From: Candidatus Falkowbacteria bacterium CG10_big_fil_rev_8_21_14_0_10_43_11
Lineage (GTDB): Bacteria; Patescibacteriota; Patescibacteriia; Patescibacteriales; XYC2-FULL-47-12
Direction: 5' to 3'
Assembly: GCA_002778635.1 (NCBI GenBank)
Contig: PFAS01000030.1
Span: 439-23,389, forward strand
Length of the DNA stretch: 22,951 nucleotides
Shown here piece after piece: positions 6,780 to 12,429 of the stretch. The notes under the pieces are model-generated. The model was given only the letters and a program-made list of their open reading frames with translations. It did no database searches and was not told where the DNA came from. Positions within the stretch are counted from its first letter, which is position 1. The number at the start of each line of letters is the position of its first letter. The position numbers and the translations under genes were made by a program.

Positions 6780-8432
6780 GTGATAAATAAACTTTTTAAT
6801 TCCAAAATCAATTCCATCACCTCGGCGGCGATTATCGTGGCGGCGGCGTCAATGACGAGCCGTTTTTTGGGTATTTTTCGGGACAGAATTTTGGCCGGCG
6901 AATTCGGCGCGGGCGATACGCTGGATATTTATTACGCCGCTTTCCGCATTCCGGATTTGGTTTATAATTTAATCGTTTTGGGCGCGTTGTCCGCCGGTTT
7001 CATTCCGGTGTTTACCGCGCTTTGCCGGAAAAATTCGGTAATTAAAAAAATTTTTTATTCCGCGGAGCGTTGCCAAAACGAAGCGTGGCAGGTGGCGAAC
7101 GCGGTCGTTAATTTATTGGGCGCGACGCTGATAATTTTATCCGCGGTTTTTATTGTTTTTGCGCCGCAATTGACGCGGCTGATGACGCCGGGCTTTGGCG
7201 CGGAAAAACAACTATTGACCGTGACGCTCACGCGCATCATGTTTTGTTCGCCCTTGCTTTTGGGAATAAGCTCGGTATTCGGGGGGATTTTGCAGTCGTT
7301 TAAAAGATTTTTCGTTTATTCGCTCGCGCCGATTATGTACAACATCGGCATTATCGCGGGCGCGCTTTATTTTGTGCCGCTTTGGGGAATATACGGGCTG
7401 GCTTACGGCGTAGTGCTGGGCGCGTTGTTGCATTTAATAATTCAGCTTCCGGCCGCGTTCGCTTTGGGCTACCGCTACGGTTTTACTTTTAATTGGCGCA
7501 ACAAACACGTCAGCGAAATTATTAAAATGATGGTGCCGCGCACCTTAAGTTTGGCCATTAACCAGATTAATTTGGTGGTAGTGACGGTTGTCGCCTCTAC
7601 GCTTGCGGCCGGCAGTTTGGCCGTTTTTAATTTAGCCAATAACTTACAGTCTTTTCCGGTCGGAATTTTTGGCATTTCTTTCGCGGTCGCCGCTTTTCCG
7701 ACGCTGTCGGAACTCGTTGGCGACAAAGAAGCTTTAATTAAAAATTTTTCCAAAGTCCTGCGCCAGATTATTTTTTTCATTTTGCCCGCGACTGTTTTTA
7801 TTTTAACTTTGCGCGTGCAAATCATCCGCATAATATTAGGGAGCGGGCAGTTTGACTGGCAGGATACGATTTTGACCATGGACGCTTTGACTTTATTCAG
7901 TTTAAGTTTGTTCGCGCAGGCGGCCCTGCCGCTTTTAACCCGCATGTTTTACGCGCAGAAAAACAGCCGGACGCCGTTTTGGGTTGGTTTAATTGCCACT
8001 ACGGTAAACATTTGTCTTTGTTTTTGGTTCGCGCCGCGCCTCGGCATTGCGGGGCTCGCGCTGGCTTTTTCCTTATCCACCATAGTTAATTTTATTTTGC
8101 TTTGGCTTATTTTAAAAATTTCCTTGGGCGAATTGGACGAGTGGAATATTTTATATTCAACGCTGAAAATTTCGCTCGCGAGCGTCGGCGCCGGCCTCGC
8201 CGTGCAGGCGATGAAACTCATCGTCGGCAACTCCAGCCTGATTGACATGCACCGTTTTTGGGGAGTAACCGCGCAAGCGGCGATTGCCGGCGTTTTCGGC
8301 TTGTTAATTTTTATCTTAATGTGCTGGGTTTTGCGCGCGGAGGAATTAATGAATTTTGTCCGCAGTATTCGCGAGCGTACGAAGCGGGAGAAGGTCGCGA
8401 CTGATGATGTGGGGGAAGCGCGCGGTATATAG
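6780..8432 (+). CDS. murJ: Lipid II flippase MurJ (MVF family)
   Basis: 550 residues with about 14 hydrophobic helices. MurJ flips lipid II across the membrane for peptidoglycan synthesis. The N-terminal signature is clear: SRFLGIFRDRILAGEFGAGDTLDIYYAAFRIPDL in consensus position (SRxLGxxRD...FRIPN), then LGALSAGFIPVF. The central motif PRTLSLAINQINLVVVTVVA and GIFGISFAVAAFPTLSEL are also family landmarks. The start is a GTG at 6780; the next ATG would remove the first part of helix 1. There is no SD. An extra stretch near residues 82-105 (RKNSVIKKIFYSAERCQNEAWQ) lies in a cytoplasmic loop. The last codons run to within four bases of the DinD-like fragment. Confidence 0.93.
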   Translation: MINKLFNSKINSITSAAIIVAAASMTSRFLGIFRDRILAGEFGAGDTLDIYYAAFRIPDLVYNLIVLGALSAGFIPVFTALCRKNSVIKKIFYSAERCQNEAWQVANAVVNLLGATLIILSAVFIVFAPQLTRLMTPGFGAEKQLLTVTLTRIMFCSPLLLGISSVFGGILQSFKRFFVYSLAPIMYNIGIIAGALYFVPLWGIYGLAYGVVLGALLHLIIQLPAAFALGYRYGFTFNWRNKHVSEIIKMMVPRTLSLAINQINLVVVTVVASTLAAGSLAVFNLANNLQSFPVGIFGISFAVAAFPTLSELVGDKEALIKNFSKVLRQIIFFILPATVFILTLRVQIIRIILGSGQFDWQDTILTMDALTLFSLSLFAQAALPLLTRMFYAQKNSRTPFWVGLIATTVNICLCFWFAPRLGIAGLALAFSLSTIVNFILLWLILKISLGELDEWNILYSTLKISLASVGAGLAVQAMKLIVGNSSLIDMHRFWGVTAQAAIAGVFGLLIFILMCWVLRAEELMNFVRSIRERTKREKVATDDVGEARGI

Positions 8433-8435
8433 TCC

Positions 8436-8678
8436 ATGTTAGCTTTATATTCTTTCTATGAATGGGTGCAGGAAATTGAAGACCCGGAATTGGCCGCCAA
8501 AAAAACACGAGCGATTTATAAGGCGAAAGGGTATCCTGATTCTTGGATTGAAAAAAGAATGCGCGGTATTGAAGTTCGGGAAGTTTTAACGGATGAATGG
8601 CAAAAGCGAGGCGTCAAAGAAGGGCGGGAATACGCGATTTTAACCGCGGAAATATCACAGGCGACTTTAAAAGATTAA
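8436..8678 (+). pseudogene. DinD/BRO-family fragment (damage-inducible protein D-like)
   Basis: 80 codons resembling only the middle of DinD/BRO-type proteins. FYEWVQEIEDPELA, KTRAIYKAKGY, WIEKRMRGIEVRE and LTDEWQKRGVKEGREYAIL are recognisable family segments, ending at LTAEISQAT. The N-terminal Bro/KilA-N DNA-binding domain is missing, as is the long C-terminal helical part that normally follows the EISKATFG-like motif. It starts three bases after the murJ stop with no SD. The most likely reading is the residue of a transferred or phage-linked gene truncated at both ends; a functional mini-protein is less likely. Recognition is from memory of family motifs, so a profile search should confirm it. 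Confidence 0.65.
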
Positions 8679-8709
8679 AATGAGATAATGATTTCCGCTT
8701 CGCCCCAGT

Positions 8710-8847
8710 TTCACTGATGAATATTTAAAAATTATCAAAGACGCCGGCATGTCCGCGGAAATTTTAGGCGAAGACAAAGACATTAGCAAAAAGCAATACG
8801 GCGGGATACCGCTGGAGAGTTTGAAGGTGGTGGTTAGAAAAAATTAA
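8710..8847 (+). pseudogene. C-terminal tail of a lost gene, possibly a SAM-dependent methyltransferase
   Basis: A 45-codon segment without a start codon ends in TAA at 8845. It reads FTDEYLKIIKDAGMSAEILG, then EDKDISKKQYGGIPLESLKV. It has protein-like composition and resembles the last strands of Rossmann-fold methyltransferases, where an 'AGF...' helix is followed by a terminal beta pair. The frame upstream is closed by TGA at 8689. It is treated as a gene remnant next to the DinD-like fragment; the family assignment is tentative. Confidence 0.4.
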
Positions 8848-8910
8848 GAATTACGAAATATTTTGTGCAAACACAAAAAAGTGGCAGAGTTTGTTGCCTT
8901 AAATTTAAAA

Positions 8911-9018
8911 GCCCAGCCATAAATGGCTGGGCAAGAACCAAACCCGCTTAAGCGGGTTTGGAAAGCTAAACCCCATTTATGGAGTTTGAAATTGTAGCTC
9001 GGTGATTTATCGCCGAGC
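8911..9018. repeat. Cluster of four consecutive short-loop palindromes
   Basis: Four palindromes follow each other in 108 bases. They are GCCCAGCCAT/ATGGCTGGGC (8911-8932, loop aa), CCAAACCCGCTT/AAGCGGGTTTGG (8938-8961, no loop), AAACCCCAT/ATGGAGTTT (8968-8987, loop tt, one mismatch) and GCTCGGTGAT/ATCGCCGAGC (8997-9018, loop tt, one mismatch). All have AT-only centres and zero or two unpaired bases. No T-run follows, so they are not ordinary terminators. With the lepA remnant they fill the 284-base gap between 8848 and 9131. Confidence 0.8.
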
Positions 9019-9028
9019 GGGAAATTCT

Positions 9029-9124
9029 ATGAACAACATCCGTAACTTCGCCATATTGGCCCATATTGACCACTCGCCTACGCTAACGCTTCGGCGAGGC
9101 AAGACTCAGAATATTAAATTTTAA
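9029..9124 (+). pseudogene. Remnant of a second lepA 5' end, now a 31-codon ORF
   Basis: ATG at 9029 opens MNNIRNFAILAHIDH, matching 12 of the first 15 residues of the intact LepA that begins 103 bases later (MNSIRNFCIIAHIDH). By my count the nucleotides match at 34 of 45 positions, with most differences at third positions, so it is not a fresh duplication. Homology stops just before the GKS of the P-loop, exactly where a GC-rich palindrome starts. The frame then reads SPTLTLRRGKTQNIKF and stops at 9122-9124, seven bases before the lepA ATG. It is either a lepA pseudogene stub or a leader ORF now coupled to lepA. Confidence 0.75.
9073..9098. repeat. Small GC-rich palindromic element at the lepA remnant breakpoint
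   Basis: CTCGCC (9073-9078) pairs with GGCGAG (9093-9098); the loop holds TACGCTAACGCTTC, itself close to self-complementary. It begins at the last base of lepA homology in the remnant. A larger element at 12294-12340 has similar ends (GCCTCG/CGAGGC), suggesting one family. Confidence 0.55.
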
Positions 9125-9131
9125 TTATTTT

Positions 9132-11096
9132 ATGAACAGCATTCGTAATTTTTGCATTATCGCGCACATTGACCACGGTAAGTCCACGCTAGCTGACCGG
9201 ATGCTGGAAATTACCCATACGGTGGAACAGCGAAAAATGAAAGCGCAGATTTTGGACAAAATGGACTTGGAGCGCGAACGCGGCATCACGATAAAACTTG
9301 CGCCGGTAAACATGAGGTATGAAGTAAAAAATAAAAAATCAGGAAAGACGGAAGAGTACATGTTAAATTTAATTGACACGCCCGGGCACGTGGATTTTTC
9401 GTACGAAGTTTCCCGTTCGCTCGCGGCGGTGGAAGGCGCGATATTGCTCGTGGACGCGACGCAAGGAATTCAGGCGCAGACGCTCGCGAATTTATATTTG
9501 GCGATGGAACAAAATTTGGAAATAATTCCGGTGGTCAATAAAATTGATTTGCCCGCGGCTGACGCCAAAGGAACCAAAGAAAGTTTGGTAAAATTATTGG
9601 GCTGCAAAACAGAGGAAATAATTGAAGCAAGCGGGAAAACCGGACAGGGAGTATCTGAAATTTTAGACGCAGTTATAAAACGAGTTCCTGCGCCCGGGAC
9701 ATTCAGCAATTTAATTAAACCACCCACCCCCTCCAGCCCCCCCTTGGCAAGGGGGGGAAACGACGAGCATGTTATCCTCCCCCTTGCCAAGGGGGAGGTT
9801 GGGAGGGGGTCTGCGCCATTACGCGCGTTAATTTTTGATTCCATTTTTGACGAATATCGCGGCGTGATCGCTTATGTGCGCGTGGTGGACGGCGCAATCA
9901 AAAAAGGCGAAAAAATAAAAATGCTCGCCACCAAAGCCGAAAGCGAAACGCTGGAAGTCGGATTTTTCAAACCGGATTATCTGCCCGCCGCGAAGCTTGG
10001 CACCGGACAAATTGGCTACATTGTTACCGGTTTAAAGACTGTGGAAGAATGTAAGGTGGGTGATACGGTTACTACCCTCACCCCCTGCCCCCTCTCCCGC
10101 GGGGCGGGAGAGGGGAAGGAGCCCCGAGCCGCTCGGGACGACGGGGTGAGGGCATTGCCAGGCTATAAGGAAGTTAAGCCCATGGTGTTTGCGGGCATTT
10201 TTTGCAAAGAAGGAAACGAGTACGAAGAACTGCGCGAAGCTATCGGTAAGTTAAAATTAACCGACGCGTCGCTCGCGTACGAGCCGGAACATTCGCAGGC
10301 GCTTGGTTTTGGTTTTCGCTGCGGCTTTTTGGGGCTGTTGCATTTGGAAATAACGCAGGAACGGTTGCGCCGCGAATTTAATTTGGCGTTAGTCGTGACC
10401 ACGCCTTCGGTCGCGTATCGCGTTACTAAAAGCAATGATGAAGAAATAATCGTTCGTTCGGCTTTGGAATTGCCCGACCCGTCGCAAACAAAAGAGATAC
10501 TGGAGCCGTGGGTGCGTTTGGATGTGGTAACGCCGCAAAGTTATCTGGGCGGCATTATGAGTTTGGCGCAGGAAAAACGCGGGTTGTACAAAAACACCGA
10601 GTATTTGGACGAGCAGAGGGTAATTTTACATTATGAAATGCCGATGTCTACCATCTTGACCGATTTTTATGATAAAATAAAAAGCGCGACGAGCGGCTAC
10701 GCGTCCATCAATTATGATTTTTTGGATTACCGGCCGGCCGAGGTCGTGCGGATGGATATAATGGTAGCCGAAGAACCGGTGGAATCGCTCGCGGTAATCG
10801 TTTATAAAGACGAAGCGTTCCGGCGCGGGCGCGAAATTGTGGAATCGCTCAAAGAAAATTTGCCCCAGCAGATGTTTATGGTAAAAATTCAGGCCGCGAT
10901 TGGAGGGAAAATTATCGCCGCGGAACGATTGTCCGCTTTGCGCAAAGACGTAACCGCCAAGCTCTACGGCGGCGATGTCTCGCGCAAGCGCAAATTGTTG
11001 GAGAAGCAAAAAAAAGGCAAGAAAAAAATGATGAGCATGGGAAAGGGTAAAGTTGATATTCCGCCGGAAGCGTTTTTAGCGGTGTTGAAGAAATAA
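9132..11096 (+). CDS. lepA: Translation elongation factor 4 (LepA) with two in-frame insertions
   Basis: 654 residues against about 600 for typical LepA. This ribosome-bound GTPase remodels stalled or pre-translocation ribosomes. Motifs: G1 AHIDHGKST (11-19), switch region RERGITIK (48-55), DTPGH (82-86), NKID (136-139) and SGKTGQG. The C-terminal LepA domain ends in VDIPPEAFLAVLKK. Two extra segments correspond to palindromic DNA: residues about 199-227, between the G domain and PLRALIFDS, and residues about 315-340, between VGDTVTT and ALPGYKEVKP. Both fall in surface linkers where other LepA proteins vary, so the protein is probably functional. No SD is seen; the ATG follows the stop of the short remnant ORF by seven bases, compatible with coupling. 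It is convergent with the DMT gene. Confidence 0.95.
   Translation: MNSIRNFCIIAHIDHGKSTLADRMLEITHTVEQRKMKAQILDKMDLERERGITIKLAPVNMRYEVKNKKSGKTEEYMLNLIDTPGHVDFSYEVSRSLAAVEGAILLVDATQGIQAQTLANLYLAMEQNLEIIPVVNKIDLPAADAKGTKESLVKLLGCKTEEIIEASGKTGQGVSEILDAVIKRVPAPGTFSNLIKPPTPSSPPLARGGNDEHVILPLAKGEVGRGSAPLRALIFDSIFDEYRGVIAYVRVVDGAIKKGEKIKMLATKAESETLEVGFFKPDYLPAAKLGTGQIGYIVTGLKTVEECKVGDTVTTLTPCPLSRGAGEGKEPRAARDDGVRALPGYKEVKPMVFAGIFCKEGNEYEELREAIGKLKLTDASLAYEPEHSQALGFGFRCGFLGLLHLEITQERLRREFNLALVVTTPSVAYRVTKSNDEEIIVRSALELPDPSQTKEILEPWVRLDVVTPQSYLGGIMSLAQEKRGLYKNTEYLDEQRVILHYEMPMSTILTDFYDKIKSATSGYASINYDFLDYRPAEVVRMDIMVAEEPVESLAVIVYKDEAFRRGREIVESLKENLPQQMFMVKIQAAIGGKIIAAERLSALRKDVTAKLYGGDVSRKRKLLEKQKKGKKKMMSMGKGKVDIPPEAFLAVLKK
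9726..9810. repeat. GC-rich palindromic element inserted in lepA (copy 1)
   Basis: Outer arms ACCCCCTCC (9726-9734) and GGAGGGGGT (9802-9810) are perfect inverted repeats. Inside are two smaller hairpins: CCCCCCCTTG/CAAGGGGGGG (9737-9757) and CCTCCCCCTTG/CAAGGGGGAGG (near 9777-9799), which are also related to each other. It is read in frame as PTPSSPPLARGGNDEHVILP and on to GEVGRG. The C- and G-runs are unlike the surrounding AT-leaning codons, which marks it as inserted DNA. Nothing suggests that it encodes its own mobility. Confidence 0.85.
10075..10152. repeat. GC-rich palindromic element inserted in lepA (copy 2), 78 bp
   Basis: Terminal inverted repeats CCCTCACCCC (10075-10084) and GGGGTGAGGG (10143-10152) are perfect. 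Two inner hairpins lie between them: CCCCTCTCCCGC/GCGGGAGAGGGG (10089-10115, loop ggg) and CCCGAGC/GCTCGGG (10123-10137). The length of 78 bp equals 26 codons, so the frame is kept; the product reads LTPCPLSRGAGEGKEPR and on. Translations of this kind (LTPCPLSR...) turn up as interspersed palindromic repeats in many unrelated genomes, in the manner of the Rickettsia palindromic elements. Confidence 0.88.
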
Positions 11097-11100
11097 AAAA

Positions 11101-11124
11101 AAGAGCAGACTTTCGCCCGCTCTT
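11101..11124 (-). terminator. Terminator of the DMT transporter gene, at the convergent junction with lepA
   Basis: On the minus strand AAGAGCGG and CTGCTCTT form an 8-bp stem (one G-U pair) around GCGAAAGT, followed by an uninterrupted run of eight Ts. It lies just past the lepA stop on the other strand. A plus-strand terminator at the same place would lack an immediate T-run, so it serves the minus strand mainly. Confidence 0.75.
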
Positions 11125-11147
11125 GAATGGTGACTTTTTTGAAATCT

Positions 11148-12095
11148 TTAAACTTTCAAGAAGACGCCAATAATAATACTCCCCGCAATTCCCGTAGCGA
11201 AAGCAATCTTCTCTCGTTTTGACAGCCATTTTTTTTCTCCAAAAAGCAGTAAGCCAGCGGATACGGGAAAGACAATTTCGGCTACTAAGTATAATGGTTG
11301 GTAGCCGACTATAGGAACCAATTTTGCTCCCCAATACAGGCACGCCATGGATAACCAAACGGAAAAAGACATGACGGCGATGAATGTTTTTCGCCAGCAC
11401 CCAAATTTTTTTCTCCATCTTTTTAGTCTTTCGTTGCCAATAATTTCCGTCGGCTTACCCTGCGCCAGTTTGAATAAAGGAGTAAGTAAAAGAGAAGCGC
11501 CAAGAAATGACCCGATGTACCAAGAAATCAGAAAAAGCGGCGGCGGTAGATTTTTCACGGCGCAGTACCGTTGCGCGGCAAAAGCGAAACCCCAAATAAA
11601 ACTATATCCCAATACATACGCCATTAATTTTTTGTTGAGAGAATAGTTTAATGATTTGTTTGGCTGTTCGCTGGATAAAAACAGAAAGGCGGCACAGAAG
11701 CACAGGACGATCCCGCAAAGCACATAACAATCAATAAATCCTTTTTCATTAAGAAAAATGACTCCGATTGCTAAAGCGATGACGTCATCAAGCTGGGTAA
11801 AAAGTCCGGTTTTGCCTAAGCTCAAGTCTATAGCTTTCCAAGAGCAATAACAAGCAAAACTATTTAAGAAACCGATAAGCACAACGACAAACAGGAGGTA
11901 TGGATTTTGGATTTTTTCTAACCCTCATATTAGAATTACCGCAAGGGAAGTAACGGCAGAAAACATAAGACAAAAAGCGAACTGCAGCCAAAGATTCTTT
12001 TTCTGAGACGGTAAGCCGGCAATAATTTTAATTAATATCGGAAGCAGGATATTTCCCAAAAATATTTTACTAACAATCGGTATCTGCCAAGGCAT
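11148..12095 (-). pseudogene. DMT/EamA-type transporter interrupted by one in-frame TGA
   Basis: Read leftwards from the ATG at 12095-12093, the frame is open for 315 codons except for one TGA at codon 57 (11927-11925), in LAVILI-stop-GLEKIQNPYLL. The start has a good SD (AAGGAG, RC of 12103-12108). The protein has about nine or ten hydrophobic helices and an internal repeat typical of drug/metabolite transporters, for example SWKAIDLSLGKTGLFTQLDDVIALAIG and the second-half YQPLYLVAEIVFPVSAGLLLFGEK. Substrate unknown. A single TGG-to-TGA change would restore a full-length protein, so this is a very young pseudogene, an assembly error, a readthrough case, or a gene restarting downstream (for example near 11882, 244 residues). 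TGA terminates pfkB in this window, so recoding is disfavoured. Confidence 0.75.
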
Positions 12096-12102
12096 TGGCG
12101 TT

Positions 12103-12168
12103 CTCCTTTGAGTTATAAAATGAACGGTTAAATCAAAATATCTTTACATATTATTTAATTTTTGTCAA
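12103..12168 (-). promoter_or_regulatory. Upstream region of the DMT gene: SD and perfect -35 box
   Basis: On the minus strand a consensus TTGACA lies at 12168-12163, and the SD AAGGAG at 12108-12103 is seven bases from the ATG at 12095. The -10 at 16-18-bp spacing is poor (TAAAGA-like), so the promoter is provisional. The SD is one of only three good ones seen in the window. Confidence 0.4.
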
Positions 12169-12170
12169 TT

Positions 12171-12269
12171 ATGAACGCCAAAAAAATCCGCCGCAAATTC
12201 GTCCAATTTGTTTTTATCTTAATGATTATCGCGATGGTGTTATTCACGGTGATGCCTTTGTTTTACTAG
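12171..12269 (+). CDS. 32-residue single-pass membrane peptide
   Basis: The ORF starts MNAKKIRRKFVQFVFILMII and ends in VMPLFY with TAG at 12267-12269. A basic N-terminus (KKIRRK) is followed by a hydrophobic stretch of about 18-20 residues, which predicts an N-in membrane helix. There is no SD, as for most plus-strand genes here. The composition is strongly non-random for such a short frame, and similar short basic-plus-helix peptides are common in this group of bacteria, but I cannot assign a function. It lies between the divergent DMT gene and recJ. Confidence 0.5.
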   Translation: MNAKKIRRKFVQFVFILMIIAMVLFTVMPLFY

Positions 12270-12293
12270 CCCTACAAATTACCCGTCTCGCTC

Positions 12294-12340
12294 GCCTCGC
12301 TTTTACTTAGGCGAAGCTGGTCTAAAAGCGAAGCCGAGGC
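12294..12340. repeat. GC-rich imperfect palindromic element upstream of recJ
   Basis: GCCTCG (12294-12299) pairs with CGAGGC (12335-12340). Inside, CTTTTA (12300-12305) pairs with TAAAAG (12323-12328), leaving CGAAGC bulged. The ends resemble those of the palindrome at 9073-9098. It is intergenic and followed directly by the TACGAAT word palindrome. Confidence 0.6.
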
Positions 12341-12351
12341 GGACGAATCAG

Positions 12352-12422
12352 TACGAATGTACGAATTTATCTTTGCTATTTCGCACATTTATTCGTATAT
12401 TAGCGCTTATTCGTAATTCGTA
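12352..12422. repeat. TACGAAT word palindrome before recJ
   Basis: TACGAAT occurs twice (12352-12358, 12360-12366) and its reverse complement ATTCGTA three times (12391-12397, 12409-12415, 12416-12422). Forward copies are all left and reverse copies all right, so several alternative hairpins are possible. The array ends eight bases before the recJ ATG. There is no T-run. Confidence 0.75.
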
Positions 12423-12429
12423 AGAATAT

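Noticed and set aside
7475..7945. 156-codon minus-strand frame inside murJ
   Set aside because: It is antisense to a clear MurJ coding region, low in complexity, and is a typical shadow frame.
8911..9018. CRISPR array or tandem terminators
   Set aside because: The palindromes differ in sequence, are not regularly spaced direct repeats, and have no T-run after them.
9470..9844. 124-codon minus-strand frame inside lepA
   Set aside because: It is antisense to the LepA GTPase domain and made partly of the palindromic element; no independent support.
9726..10152. lepA is a pseudogene because of its insertions
   Set aside because: Both insertions keep the frame, lie in linkers, and all GTPase motifs and the C-terminal LepA domain are intact.
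11148..12095. TGA recoded as glycine or tryptophan, as in Gracilibacteria/Absconditabacteria
   Set aside because: All other genes are intact with standard stops, and pfkB ends at TGA just before pduL; reading through it would run into pduL out of frame. One TGA in one gene is better explained by a mutation or base error.
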